Shown here: one piece after another, positions 7,067 to 15,916 of the stretch
Layout: each line of letters begins with the position of its first letter
Numbering within the stretch: position 1 is the first letter of the stretch
NCBI RefSeq assembly: GCF_001905005.1
Contig: NZ_LWKZ01000023.1
Span: 682,001-746,000, forward strand
Direction: 5' to 3'
Source of the DNA: Streptomyces sp. CB02923
GTDB taxonomy: Bacteria > Actinomycetota > Actinomycetes > Streptomycetales > Streptomycetaceae
Length of the DNA stretch: 64,000 bases
Notes under the pieces: generated by a model
Database searches by the model: none
Told to the model about the DNA's origin: nothing
The model's input: only the letters and a program-made list of their open reading frames with translations
Program-made: the position numbers and the translations under genes

Positions 7067-8556
7067 TGGATCCAGGTCGTCTTGAGTTCGGTGTACTTCT
7101 CCAGGGCGTGTACGGACTTGTCGCGCCCGTTGCCCGACTGCTTGTAGCCGCCGAAGGGGACGGAAAGGTCACCCTCCTCGTAGCAGTTGACCCAGACGGT
7201 GCCCGCGCGCAGGGCACGCGAGAGGCGGTGGGCGGTGCCGAGGTCCGCGGTCCACACGGCGGCGGCGAGGCCGTACTCGGTGTCGTTGGCCAGGGCCACC
7301 GCCTCCTCCTCCGTGTCGAAGGTGAGGACGGACAGCACGGGGCCGAACACCTCGTCCCGCGCGAGCCGCATGTCCGGCCGCACCCGGTCGAAGACCGTCG
7401 GTTCCAGATAGCTGCCGCCCGGTACGCGGTCCAGCCGGGCGCCGCCGGTGCGCAGCCGGGCGCCCGCCTCCTGCCCGGCCCGTACGTGGGCGAGTACGGC
7501 ACGGGCGCGGGCCTCGCCCGCCACCGCGCCCATCTCCGTCGCCGGGTCCAGCGGGTCGCCGACACGCAGCGCGCGGGCCCGCCCGACCACCGTGTCCACG
7601 ACCTGCTCCGCCACCGAGGAGTGCACCAGCAGCCGGGAGGGCGCCGTGCACATCTCGCCCTGGTTGAAGAAGATCCCCCAGGCCGCCGTGGTGGCGGCGG
7701 TCTCCAGATCGGGCGCGTCGGGCAGCACGATGTTCGGTGACTTGCCGCCGAGTTCGAGCCAGACGCGCTTGAGGTTGGAGTCGGCGGCGTAGCGCAGGAA
7801 GTGGCGTCCCACGGCCGTCGATCCGGTGAACGCGAGGACGTCCACGTCCGGGTGCAGACCGAGGGCGCGCCCCGCCACGGGGCCGTCGCCCGCGACCACG
7901 TTGAGTACGCCCGGCGGCAGTCCCGACTCGTCCGCGAGCCGGCCGAGGAGCAGCGCGGACAGCGGCGTCAGCTCGGACGGCTTGAGTACGGCCGTACAGC
8001 CGGCGGCGAGCGCGGGGGCCAGCTTCCAGGAGGCGAGCGAGAGCGGGAAGTTCCAGGGGACGACCGCGCCGACGACGCCGGTGGGTTCGCGCGTGACGAG
8101 GGCGAGCGCGGCGGGGCCGGTGTGCGGGGACTCGTCGTGCAGTTTGTCCGCGAGCTGTCCGTACCAGCGGAACGTGGCGATGGTGGCGCGCAGTTCGATG
8201 CCGTACGCCTCGCTGACCGGTTTGCCGTTCTCCAGGCTGACGGCCAGGGCGAGTTCCGTGCGATGTTCCTCGATCAGGTCGGCGAGGCGCAGCAGGGCGC
8301 GGCCTCGCGCGGCCGGGGAGAGGCGGGGCCAGGGGCCCGCGTCGAAGGCGCGCCGGGCCGCGTGGACCGCGCGGCCCACCTCCCGCTCCCCGGCGTCCGC
8401 GACGACGGCCAGCTCACGGCCGTCGCGCGGGGACAGGACGCGGAAGGACGCGCCCGAGCCGTCCTCGTCCGCGCCCGCGATGCGATGGCGGGTGGGCGGA
8501 ACCCACCGGTCCGCCCGGCGAAGCCAGGTGTCGTGGCTGGTGTCACTCTCCGGCAT
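7060..8556 (-). CDS. Aldehyde dehydrogenase (PuuC-like)
   Basis: This 498-residue NAD(P)-dependent ALDH has VPWNFPLSLASWKLAPALAAG, FTGST, the general base Glu268 in LELGGKSP, and the nucleophile Cys303 in NQGEMCTAPSR. ATG 8556 is chosen because GGGAGAG lies 6-7 nt upstream; the GTG two codons earlier would sit on top of that site. Operator D lies 48 nt upstream. It is coupled to the gamma-glutamyl hydrolase-like gene by a 7-nt overlap. This pairing recalls the Puu route, in which the aldehyde of a gamma-glutamylated amine is oxidised and then deglutamylated. No PuuB-like amine oxidase is present, so another enzyme must make the aldehyde. Confidence 0.88.
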   Translation of the reverse strand: MPESDTSHDTWLRRADRWVPPTRHRIAGADEDGSGASFRVLSPRDGRELAVVADAGEREVGRAVHAARRAFDAGPWPRLSPAARGRALLRLADLIEEHRTELALAVSLENGKPVSEAYGIELRATIATFRWYGQLADKLHDESPHTGPAALALVTREPTGVVGAVVPWNFPLSLASWKLAPALAAGCTAVLKPSELTPLSALLLGRLADESGLPPGVLNVVAGDGPVAGRALGLHPDVDVLAFTGSTAVGRHFLRYAADSNLKRVWLELGGKSPNIVLPDAPDLETAATTAAWGIFFNQGEMCTAPSRLLVHSSVAEQVVDTVVGRARALRVGDPLDPATEMGAVAGEARARAVLAHVRAGQEAGARLRTGGARLDRVPGGSYLEPTVFDRVRPDMRLARDEVFGPVLSVLTFDTEEEAVALANDTEYGLAAAVWTADLGTAHRLSRALRAGTVWVNCYEEGDLSVPFGGYKQSGNGRDKSVHALEKYTELKTTWIQW

Positions 8557-8603
8557 GGGCACCTCTCCCGTCTCTCCCGGCCCTTGCGGTACCGGGCTCC
8601 GGC

Positions 8604-8627
8604 ATGACGTTTGGGGTCAAATGATAG
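8604..8627. promoter_or_regulatory. Operator D, puuC-like ALDH promoter
   Basis: ATGACGTTTGGG facing GTCAAATGATAG gives the island's inverted repeat, 48 nt upstream of the ALDH start on the minus strand and only 50 nt from operator E. Confidence 0.75.
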
Positions 8628-8677
8628 CCGCAGGGGGCCGTCGGGGAAGGGGTTGACCACCCGGAGCGGCGCCGCCT

Positions 8678-8701
8678 ATTTTGTTTGGCCTCAAACGAAA
8701 T
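8678..8701. promoter_or_regulatory. Operator E, hpaE promoter
   Basis: ATTTTGTTTGGC facing CTCAAACGAAAT is among the most symmetrical copies. It ends on an in-frame ATG (8700), which supports initiation at ATG 8712 behind GGAGG. Confidence 0.78.
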
Positions 8702-8711
8702 GGAGGCTGTG

Positions 8712-10229
8712 ATGGCTCTCCCCGCGCCCGCACCGGGCTCCTTGACCGCCGACAGCACCGCCACGGTGGCCGGAGTCACGGTCGACACCCGCCACTGGAT
8801 CGGCGGCGAACGCGTCGCCTCCGCAGGCACCTTCACCGACCGCTCACCCATCGACGGAGCGCCGCTCGCCGAGATCGCGCGGGGCGGTGCCGAGGAGGCA
8901 CAGGCGGCCGTCGCCGCGGCCCACGACGCGTTCCCCGGCTGGGCCGCTACCCCGCACCGGGAGCGCGCCCGGCTGCTGCACGCCGTCGCGGACGGCGTCG
9001 AGGCGCGCCTCGAAGACCTCGCCGCCGTCGAGACCGCGGACAACGGCGCGCTGCTGCGCTCGCACCGGCACGGCGTGATGCCCCGCGCGGCGCACAACCT
9101 CCGCTTCTTCGCCGACCGCCTGCTCGCCCTCGGCCACGACGACTTCGCGACGCGCGGCCACACCAACCACGTGACCTGGGACCCGGCCGGCCCCGCCGCG
9201 CTCGTCACACCGTGGAACGCGCCGCTGATGCTGGCCACATGGAAGATCGGCCCCGCGCTGGCCGCCGGTGACCCGGTGATCCTCAAGCCCGCCGAATGGT
9301 CCCCGCTCACCGCCTCGCTCTTCGCGGACATCGCCGCCGGGGCGGGGCTGCCCCCAGGGGTCCTCAACGTCCTCCAGGGGTACGGGGACGAGGCCGGCGC
9401 ACCCCTGGTGTCCGACGCGCGCGTGCGCCGCGTCAGCTTCACGGGGTCCGTGCCCACGGCGCGGCACATCGCCCGCGCCGCGGCCGCGAACCTGGTCCCC
9501 ACCAGCTTCGAACTCGGCGGCAAGTCCCCGCTGCTCGTCTTCGCCGACGCCGACCTCGACCTGGCCGCCGACCTGGCCGTCGAGCAGTACGACAACGCGG
9601 GCCAGGTATGTCTGGCCGCGACCCGGCTGCTCGTCGAGGACTCCGTACGGGACGCCTTCCTGGAGCGCTTCACCGACCGGGCCCGCGCCCTCGTCCAGGG
9701 GGACCCGCGCGAGGAGTCCACCGGCATCGGCCCCACCATCCACCCCCGGCACCTGGAGCGGGTCGACGGCTTCGTCCGGCGGGCCCTGGCGGACGGCGCC
9801 ACCGCGATCCTCGGCGGCGGCCCGCACACCGAGCTGAACGAGCGGACCGGCGGCACCTACTACCGGCCGACGCTGCTGACCGACGTCGCGCAGGACTCGG
9901 AGATCGTGCAGGAGGAGGTCTTCGGCCCCGTGCTCACCCTCCAGAGCTTCCGCACCGAGGACGAGGCCGTGGCCCTCGCCAACGACACCCGCTACGGACT
10001 GGCCGCCACCCTCGTCACCGGCGACCGCGAGCGCGCGGACCGCGTCGGCGCGCGGCTCGTCGCCGGGACGGTCTGGGTCAACTGCTTCTTCGTCCGCGAC
10101 CTCGCCGCGCCCTTCGGCGGCTCCCGCGAGTCCGGCCTGGGGCGCGAGGGCGGCGACTGGAGCTTCGACTTCTACTGCGATGTGAAGAACACCGTCACGG
10201 CACCGAAGGGGTGGCAGCGCCATGGGTGA
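8712..10229 (+). CDS. hpaE: 5-carboxymethyl-2-hydroxymuconate semialdehyde dehydrogenase-like ALDH
   Basis: The 505-residue ALDH has an HpaE-like profile: HWIGGERV near the start, TPWNAPLMLATWKIGPALAAG, KPAEWSP, catalytic Glu267 in FELGGKSP and Cys300 in GQVCLAATR. HpaE oxidises the semialdehyde released by ring cleavage of homoprotocatechuate. ATG 8712 follows GGAGG with 5-nt spacing. The stop overlaps the dioxygenase start by 8 nt, and the order hpaE-hpaD-hpaG matches the known pathway sequence. Operator E overlaps the leader. The catalytic class is secure; exact substrate rests on context and overall resemblance. Confidence 0.8.
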   Translation: MALPAPAPGSLTADSTATVAGVTVDTRHWIGGERVASAGTFTDRSPIDGAPLAEIARGGAEEAQAAVAAAHDAFPGWAATPHRERARLLHAVADGVEARLEDLAAVETADNGALLRSHRHGVMPRAAHNLRFFADRLLALGHDDFATRGHTNHVTWDPAGPAALVTPWNAPLMLATWKIGPALAAGDPVILKPAEWSPLTASLFADIAAGAGLPPGVLNVLQGYGDEAGAPLVSDARVRRVSFTGSVPTARHIARAAAANLVPTSFELGGKSPLLVFADADLDLAADLAVEQYDNAGQVCLAATRLLVEDSVRDAFLERFTDRARALVQGDPREESTGIGPTIHPRHLERVDGFVRRALADGATAILGGGPHTELNERTGGTYYRPTLLTDVAQDSEIVQEEVFGPVLTLQSFRTEDEAVALANDTRYGLAATLVTGDRERADRVGARLVAGTVWVNCFFVRDLAAPFGGSRESGLGREGGDWSFDFYCDVKNTVTAPKGWQRHG

Positions 10230-11166
10230 GATCGTCGGGGCCGGTCTCCTCGCCCACGTCCCCACCATCGTCCTGCCCGAAGCGGGCCGCCGGGAGCTGA
10301 ACGCGGGCCGCGAGGTCAGCCTCGTACCCGGTCTGCGCCGACTGCGCCGGGACGTCTTCGAGACGCTCGACTACGACACGGTCGTCGTCCTGGACTCGCA
10401 CTGGGCGACCACCGTCGAGTTCGTCATCGCCGCGCAGGACAGGAGGGCCGGGCTCTACACCTCGGACGAACTGCCGCGCGGCATGTGCCGTATGCCCTAC
10501 GACTTCCCCGGCGACCCCGAACTCGCCCGCGCCACCGCCACGTTCGCGGACCGGCACGGCACCTGGATCACCCCGATCGACGATCCCTGCCTGCCGGTCC
10601 ACTACGCCACCGTCAACCTCTGGACGTACCTGGGGCAGGGGCTGCCCGACAAGCGGTGGGTCTCCGTCGGCGTGTGCCAGACCGGGGACGCCGAGGACCA
10701 CCTCCGGCTCGGCCGCGCGCTCGCCGACGGCATCGCCGCCCTGCCGGACCGCAAGGTGGTGCTGATCGCCTCCGGCGCGCTCTCCCACACCTTCTGGCCC
10801 CTGCGCGAACTGCGCGACCACGAAGCGAGCGACCCCGTGCACCTCCGCACCCCCGCGGCGCGTGCCGCCGACGAGGAGCGGATCGCGTGGTTTCTGCAGG
10901 GTGACCACGCGCGCGTGCTGCGCACCATGCCGGAGTTCGCCGCCCACCGGCCCGAGGCGGGCTTCGGGCACTACCTGATGATGGCGGGCGCGCTGGGCGA
11001 GGAGCGCCTGACCGCGCCCGCGCGCGCTTGCAGCGCGTACGAGAACTCGATCGGTACGGGACAGATCCACCTGTGGTTCGACCGCCCGGCGGCAGGCTGG
11101 GCCCGAGAGGGGCGCCCCGTGACCAGGTCCGTGACCAGGCCCGTGACCAGGATGGAGGCGTCATGA
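10222..11166 (+). CDS. hpaD: 3,4-dihydroxyphenylacetate (homoprotocatechuate) 2,3-dioxygenase, class III extradiol
   Basis: The 314-residue protein resembles the class III HpcB/HpaD enzymes. It has LAHVPTIVLPE with a likely Fe-ligand His, VVVLDSHW with a second, YTSDELPRG, and SGALSHTFW with the conserved His near the active site. FGHYLMMAGAL and SIGTGQIHLWF lie toward the end. The enzyme opens the aromatic ring between C2 and C3 of homoprotocatechuate using Fe(II) and O2. Its start overlaps hpaE by 8 nt and its stop overlaps hpaG in an ATGA, so the three are coupled. The last residues (VTRSVTRPVTRMEAS) come from a 12-bp tandem repeat and extend beyond the usual C terminus. Confidence 0.85.
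   Translation: MGEIVGAGLLAHVPTIVLPEAGRRELNAGREVSLVPGLRRLRRDVFETLDYDTVVVLDSHWATTVEFVIAAQDRRAGLYTSDELPRGMCRMPYDFPGDPELARATATFADRHGTWITPIDDPCLPVHYATVNLWTYLGQGLPDKRWVSVGVCQTGDAEDHLRLGRALADGIAALPDRKVVLIASGALSHTFWPLRELRDHEASDPVHLRTPAARAADEERIAWFLQGDHARVLRTMPEFAAHRPEAGFGHYLMMAGALGEERLTAPARACSAYENSIGTGQIHLWFDRPAAGWAREGRPVTRSVTRPVTRMEAS
11119..11154. repeat. 12-bp tandem repeat, three copies
   Basis: GTGACCAGGTCC, GTGACCAGGCCC and GTGACCAGGATG follow one another and encode a Val-Thr-Arg-x repeat at the C terminus of the dioxygenase. Confidence 0.85.
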
Positions 11167-12044
11167 ACACGACGCACAGCCCAGGCGAGGACGGGACCCG
11201 CGAATACCGCCGCATCCTGCTCGACGGCACCGCCGTCCACGTCGTGCGGGACGGCGACGAACTGCTGGCAGGCGACGGCCGCCGCGTGAAGGCGGCCGAC
11301 GCCCTGCACCTGCCGCCCGTACAGCCGTCGAAGGTGATCGCCGTACACCTCAACCACCGCAGCAGGGTGGAGGAGTTCCAGATCTCGCTGCCGTCCGCGC
11401 CCACGTTCTTCCACAAGCCCGTCTCCGCGCTCAACGCGCACGGGGGCGCGGTGGTCCGCCCCGAAGGCTGCCGGTACCTCAACTACGAGGGCGAGATCGC
11501 GCTCGTCATCGGCCGCGAGTGCCGCAACGTCGCGCCGGACGACGCCGGGCACTGCATCGCGGGCTACACCGTCGCGAACGACTACGGCCTGCACGACTTC
11601 CGTGACACCGACGCCGGTTCGATGCTGCGCGTCAAGGGTTCCGACACGCTCTGCCCCCTCGGCCCCGGGCTGGTGACCGGGTGGGACTTCCGCGGCAAGT
11701 ACCTGCGTACGTACGTCAACGGGCAGCTGATGCAGGACGGTTCGACCGACGAGATGACGTGGGACATGCACTACCTCGTCGCCGACATCGCCCGGACCAT
11801 CACCCTCGTCCCCGGCGACGTCCTCCTCACGGGCACCCCCGCCCACTCGCGCCCCGTCCGGCCGGGCGACGTCGTGGAGGTCGAGGCGGAGGGCCTGGGC
11901 CGGCTGACCAACCACATCGTGGCGGGCCCGACGCCCGTCCGGAACGACTGCGGAGCCCAGCCGACAGCCTCGGAGGAAGTCCTGTCCACGGCCTTCGGCG
12001 GCGACTGGGAGCACCGCGGCATCCGGCCTCCCCGGCGGTCCTAG
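11163..12044 (+). CDS. hpaG: Fumarylacetoacetate hydrolase-family isomerase/decarboxylase (HpaG-like)
   Basis: The 293-residue FAH-fold protein contains FFHKPVSALNAHGG, the metal-binding Glu pair in YEGEIALVIGR, GYTVANDYGLHDFRDTD, KGSDTLCPLGP and VLLTGTPAHSRPVRPGD. This is the layout of 5-carboxymethyl-2-oxo-hex-3-ene-1,7-dioate decarboxylase/isomerase (HpaG). ATG 11163 shares four bases with the dioxygenase stop and has GGAGG 5 nt upstream. Later pathway enzymes (HpaF, HpaH, HpaI) are not in the window. FAH-family annotation is secure; the HpaG role follows from context. Confidence 0.82.
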   Translation: MNTTHSPGEDGTREYRRILLDGTAVHVVRDGDELLAGDGRRVKAADALHLPPVQPSKVIAVHLNHRSRVEEFQISLPSAPTFFHKPVSALNAHGGAVVRPEGCRYLNYEGEIALVIGRECRNVAPDDAGHCIAGYTVANDYGLHDFRDTDAGSMLRVKGSDTLCPLGPGLVTGWDFRGKYLRTYVNGQLMQDGSTDEMTWDMHYLVADIARTITLVPGDVLLTGTPAHSRPVRPGDVVEVEAEGLGRLTNHIVAGPTPVRNDCGAQPTASEEVLSTAFGGDWEHRGIRPPRRS

Positions 12045-12129
12045 AGCGGTACGAGGTCGGCGGCGGCCCGTAACTTCTCGTATGGCCGGGCCCTGTCGGC
12101 GGGCATCCTGGCGTTGAGCCTGGTCCGGC

Positions 12130-12163
12130 CGTGGGGTCCGGCGTTCCCGCGCCGGGCCCCACG
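12130..12163. terminator. Bidirectional hairpin between convergent genes
   Basis: A 14-bp stem (CGTGGGGTCCGGCG with CGCCGGGCCCCACG, one G-U pair) closes a 6-nt loop immediately after the symporter stop codon and 86 nt after hpaG. It is suitable as a terminator for both directions; no other feature is seen in 12045-12163. Confidence 0.65.
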
Positions 12164-13666
12164 TCACCCGGCCACTGAGTTCTGCCGGACGCGGTCGGCG
12201 GACACGGCCGTGGCGGCGAACAGCCCGGCGACCCGCTGCTGCTCCGTCGTGGTCTGCGGGAGGAGGTACGCGCAGGCGACGTACACCGTGAGGTTGACGG
12301 CCAGTCCCACGATCCCCGAGGTCAGGCCGCTCAGCCAGGGGATGGAGGTGGGGTAGACCGCCGAGAGCCCGGCGGCGGTGACGAAGCCGGCCACCGTCCC
12401 GGCGACCGTGCCGGTCCGGTTGCCGCGCTTCCAGAAGAGTCCGAGGAACTGCGGGACGGCGAGCTGCACCACTCCCTGGTACGCCATGATCGACAGCGTG
12501 ATGAGGTTGCCGAGCCCGATGTTGGCGACCAGCGCGGAGGCCACCGTGTAGACGGCGATGGAGATCTTCGCCGCCAGCAGCCGCCCCTTGTCGTTCATCG
12601 GCCGGTACACCGCGACCAGATCGTTGGCGATGAGCGTGCCCACGGACTGGAGCACCCCGTCCGCCATGCCGATCTGGGCGGCCAGGATGCACAGCGCTAT
12701 CGCGATGACGACCCACGGGCCGCCGATGTGCTGGGCCAGGGTGAACAGGGCGCGGTCGGGGTCGTCGGAGACGCCGGGCAGCGTCCCGGACAGCAGGGCG
12801 GCGGTCAGCAGCAGCCCGGCGAAGACGAGCGAGGCGGGCATGACGAACACGGCGGAGCGCTTGACGCTCCGTACCCCGTCCGCGGTGAAGAGCCGGACGA
12901 ACATTCCCGACAGGCACCAGCCGCCCACCGAGCCGGTGAAGGTCAGCGCGAAGAGGTAGAGCCCGCCGCTGCCGCCGCCGCTCACGGGCAGCGTCAGCCG
13001 CTCCAGCGGCAGCCGCGCGAACCCGTGGCCGTGCACGGCCAGATAGACGATGAGCCCCACCAGCAGGACCGACCCGAAGACGTACGCGATCATGCCCTGG
13101 TAGAAGTCCGTGACGACCACTCCGCGCATGCCCATGCGCACGGTCCAGAACTGGCGGGCCACCAGCACCAGCACGCCCGCGAGCACCGACTGGGAGTAGC
13201 TGAGGTGACCGAAGGAGATGTAGTAGAAGATCAGCCCCATGGCCTGCATCCCGAGCACGGTCATCGGGAAGTTGACCAGGACCTGGATCAGCGCGGGCAC
13301 GGTGCGCGACGACGTCCCGCCGTAGCGCAGCCCGAACAGGTCCGACTGGGTGCGCAGCCCGTACCGTTCCCCCCACATCCACACGCGCCGGGACATCAGG
13401 TACATCAGCAGGTACGCGAACAGGCCGTAGACCAGCAGATGGAAGCCGATCACGCCGCTGCGCGCCGCCAGACCGGCGTCGGCGATGAAGACCGAGCCGG
13501 GAAACCAGGTGTTGAGGACGGACATGGTCTGATAGCCGCTGCCGAAGCTGCGCCCGCCTACGGCGTAGTCGGTGAAGTCGGCGTCGCGCCTGCGGTGCAC
13601 GTACAGCGTGAGGAGTACTCCGCAGAAGAAGAGCACCACCATGCCGTAGCCGAGGAACACATTCAC
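12164..13666 (-). CDS. Sodium:solute symporter (SSS family)
   Basis: The 500-residue polytopic membrane protein has about 13 hydrophobic segments. Typical SSS features are DFTDYAVGGRSFGSGYQTMS near the N terminus, AIALCILAAQIGMADGVLQSVGTLIANDL, and a KRGNRTGTVAGTVAGF loop. GTG 13666 opens the first membrane helix (VNVFLGYGMVVLFFCGVLL); longer readings add only non-hydrophobic sequence. The GGAGAGGGG upstream is partly paired in a GGGGCGAGCCCC hairpin, which could limit translation. It follows a small membrane protein gene by 32 nt and probably imports the amine or acid degraded by the island. Confidence 0.85.
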   Translation of the reverse strand: MNVFLGYGMVVLFFCGVLLTLYVHRRRDADFTDYAVGGRSFGSGYQTMSVLNTWFPGSVFIADAGLAARSGVIGFHLLVYGLFAYLLMYLMSRRVWMWGERYGLRTQSDLFGLRYGGTSSRTVPALIQVLVNFPMTVLGMQAMGLIFYYISFGHLSYSQSVLAGVLVLVARQFWTVRMGMRGVVVTDFYQGMIAYVFGSVLLVGLIVYLAVHGHGFARLPLERLTLPVSGGGSGGLYLFALTFTGSVGGWCLSGMFVRLFTADGVRSVKRSAVFVMPASLVFAGLLLTAALLSGTLPGVSDDPDRALFTLAQHIGGPWVVIAIALCILAAQIGMADGVLQSVGTLIANDLVAVYRPMNDKGRLLAAKISIAVYTVASALVANIGLGNLITLSIMAYQGVVQLAVPQFLGLFWKRGNRTGTVAGTVAGFVTAAGLSAVYPTSIPWLSGLTSGIVGLAVNLTVYVACAYLLPQTTTEQQRVAGLFAATAVSADRVRQNSVAG

Positions 13667-13698
13667 TGGGGCGAGCCCCTCTCCGGTCCGAGGAGGTG

Positions 13699-14100
13699 TC
13701 AGTCGATCTCGCCGCGGGCCGCCTCGACGCCGTACAGCGCGATGACGCCGGCCGAGATGTGCGCGCCGAGGGCGAGGAAGTAGCAGAAGGACAACGGGAT
13801 TCCGCCCTGGAACCGCGGATCGCCCGCGGCCCAGTACACCGGCGGTGCCAGCGCCAGTACGGCATCGAGTGTGAACCAGCAGCCGAACAGCGCCCACTTC
13901 CGCCGCGGGGAGAGGGCGACGGCCCAGCGGGCGAAGCGCCCGGACAGCGCTCCGGAGTACGGCTGGACGGACGGCCGCGACGGCTGCGGCCTCCCCGCAC
14001 CGGGTGGCACGCCGACGGGCTTGCGGTCACCGACCGCTTCGTCACCGGGCTTCCTGCTACCGGACGTCCGGCCACCGGGCATCCGGTCACCGGGCATCAT
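13699..14100 (-). CDS. Small membrane protein, DUF3311-like partner of the symporter
   Basis: The 133-residue product has a repetitive Gly/Asp/Arg/Pro N-terminal tail, then two hydrophobic helices (WALFGCWFTLDAVLALAPPVYW and LSFCYFLALGAHISAGVIALYG) separated by GDPRFQGGIP. This resembles the short two-helix proteins encoded next to SSS symporters (DUF3311/YhdT type), thought to act as accessory subunits. Its first 14 nt overlap the end of the amidohydrolase gene, and a start nearer the helices is possible because the tail looks like a repeat expansion. Function is inferred from position. Confidence 0.6.
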   Translation of the reverse strand: MMPGDRMPGGRTSGSRKPGDEAVGDRKPVGVPPGAGRPQPSRPSVQPYSGALSGRFARWAVALSPRRKWALFGCWFTLDAVLALAPPVYWAAGDPRFQGGIPLSFCYFLALGAHISAGVIALYGVEAARGEID

Positions 14101-15787
14101 GGACGACCTCCCCGTCGAAGACCGTCATCGCCACCGGCATCGACGCGATCTCGTGCGGGTCCGCGTGCGCGAGATCGCCGTCCACGACGCAGAGATCGGC
14201 CGCCTTGCCGGGCTCCAGCGTCCCCTTCCAGCTCTCCGCGAAGTCCTGCCACGCGGCGTTCGAGGTGTACGCGCGGATCGCGGTCTCCCGGTCGACGCAC
14301 TGCTCGGGGCCGCTCTGCCGTCCGCTCGCCTTCGCCTCCCGCAGCATCATCGAGGCCACGCCCCGGCGCCAGTCGGGGTAGGTGATGGGCGCGTCCGAGC
14401 TGGCGGTGACCGGGATCCCGGCCTCCACGGCGCTGCGTACGGGCCACTGGTAGGCGGAGCGCGCGGGCCCCACGATCGCGTCCATCGCGTCCGCGGTGGC
14501 GTCCTTGACGCCGGGGTTCATGTTGATGCCCCAGCCGTGCCGGGCGAGCGTGGCGAGCGAGCGGGCCGAGGCGAAGTCGCCGTGGATGACGTAGTGCCGG
14601 GCGTCCGGGCGCGGGGACTCGGCCTGTGCCGCTTCGAAGGCTTCGACGACCGCGTCGATGCCGTGGTCCCCGGTGATGTGCACGCCGAGCTGGTGGCCGG
14701 CGGCGTGGGCGTAGCGCACGATCGTGTTCAGCTCCCCGACGCGCTGGACGTCGTTGTGGCCGTGCAGGCAGAGGCTGCCGTGCCCGCCGCCCTCGTACTC
14801 CTCGTGCATCCAGGCCGTGCGGCTCGGCGGGATGCCGTCGGCGAACAGCTTGACGCCGAGGACGCGCAGCCGCCGCGGATCGGCCGCCGCGCACACCCCC
14901 TCCAACTGAGCCAGCCGGTCCGGCAGATGCCGTGCCGCGCCGCCCATCTCCAGGGGGAGCAGCAGCACACTGACCCGCGCCCGCAGTTCCCCGGCCGCCT
15001 CCAGGCGGGCGTACACGTTGAGCGTCCCGGTGTCCGCGACTCCCAGGAAGAGCGAGGTGCCCCCGGGGCCGAGGCCCGGCTCGGTGAAGCTGGTGATGCC
15101 CTCGGCGTGGCAGACCGCGATGGCGGAGCGGACGGCGGCCTCGCGCGCGGTGTCGTCCATCAGCGGGACCACCGCGTTCACCAGGTCCTGCGCGCCCTCC
15201 CGGAGGATGCCCGTCGGGGCGCCGTCGGCGTCGGTCTCGATGACGCCGCCGGGCGGCACCGGTGTGGCGGCGGTGATGCCGGCGATCTCCAGGGCACGGG
15301 AGTTGAGCCAGGAGGTGTGCCCGGAGAACTCGTACAGCAGCACCGGGTGCTCCGGCGACACCTCGTCCAGGTCCTGGCGCCGTGGGGTACGGCCCGGCTC
15401 GGCCAGGCACTCCTTCAGGTAGCCGGTGTCCCATCCGTTGCCGAAGACCCAGGAGCCCCGCGGGAGCCCGGCGGCTTTGCGGCGTACGGCCTCGCGTATG
15501 CCGGCGATCGACGACACGGCGGGGGAGGCGACGTCGAGGGCGAGCGGCGGCCGGGTGGCGCCGAAGGCGGCGGCGTGCAGATGCGAGTCGTTGATCCCGG
15601 GGAGTGCGGTGCGCCCTTCGAGGTCGACGACCTCGGTACCGGGCCCGACGAGTGCGCGGATCTCGCCGGTGGTGCCGGTCGCCGCGATCAGGCCGTCGCG
15701 TACGGCGACGGCCTGCGTGCTGCGGAACGCGGCGTCGACGGTCAGCACGGTGCCGTTGACCAGCACGAGGTCTGCGGGTCCGGGCAT
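14087..15787 (-). CDS. Amidohydrolase family protein (YtcJ-like, Amidohydro_3)
   Basis: The 566-residue metal-dependent hydrolase begins with VNGTVLTVD and has the metal-site HxH in NDSHLHAAAFG, VKLFADGIPPSRTAWM, HITGDHGID and the late Asp in TASSDAPITYP. The C-terminal IRAYTSNAAWQ and GTLEPGKAADLCVVDGDL are typical of this YtcJ-like branch, which cleaves amides or imidic bonds. ATG 15787 has AAGGGG 6 nt upstream, just inside operator F. It heads a three-gene unit with the membrane protein and the symporter. It may release the amine from an N-acyl form, but the substrate is unknown. Confidence 0.82.
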   Translation of the reverse strand: MPGPADLVLVNGTVLTVDAAFRSTQAVAVRDGLIAATGTTGEIRALVGPGTEVVDLEGRTALPGINDSHLHAAAFGATRPPLALDVASPAVSSIAGIREAVRRKAAGLPRGSWVFGNGWDTGYLKECLAEPGRTPRRQDLDEVSPEHPVLLYEFSGHTSWLNSRALEIAGITAATPVPPGGVIETDADGAPTGILREGAQDLVNAVVPLMDDTAREAAVRSAIAVCHAEGITSFTEPGLGPGGTSLFLGVADTGTLNVYARLEAAGELRARVSVLLLPLEMGGAARHLPDRLAQLEGVCAAADPRRLRVLGVKLFADGIPPSRTAWMHEEYEGGGHGSLCLHGHNDVQRVGELNTIVRYAHAAGHQLGVHITGDHGIDAVVEAFEAAQAESPRPDARHYVIHGDFASARSLATLARHGWGINMNPGVKDATADAMDAIVGPARSAYQWPVRSAVEAGIPVTASSDAPITYPDWRRGVASMMLREAKASGRQSGPEQCVDRETAIRAYTSNAAWQDFAESWKGTLEPGKAADLCVVDGDLAHADPHEIASMPVAMTVFDGEVVHDAR

Positions 15788-15807
15788 GGAAGACCCCTTT
15801 CCGTCCG

Positions 15808-15831
15808 TTGTCGTTTGGGCCCAAACATATG
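15808..15831. promoter_or_regulatory. Operator F, amidohydrolase/symporter promoter
   Basis: This copy has the perfect 14-bp palindrome GTTTGGGCCCAAAC (15813-15826), flanked by TTGTC and ATATG. It lies 21-44 nt upstream of the amidohydrolase start on the minus strand. Confidence 0.82.
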
Positions 15832-15916
15832 CCCGGTGGCTGTCCCCGGCGCAAGGGGGCTGCACGAATTCCCCACCGTGCCACCCGGCGCCGCCGCATC
15901 GCCCGCCGCCACGGCA

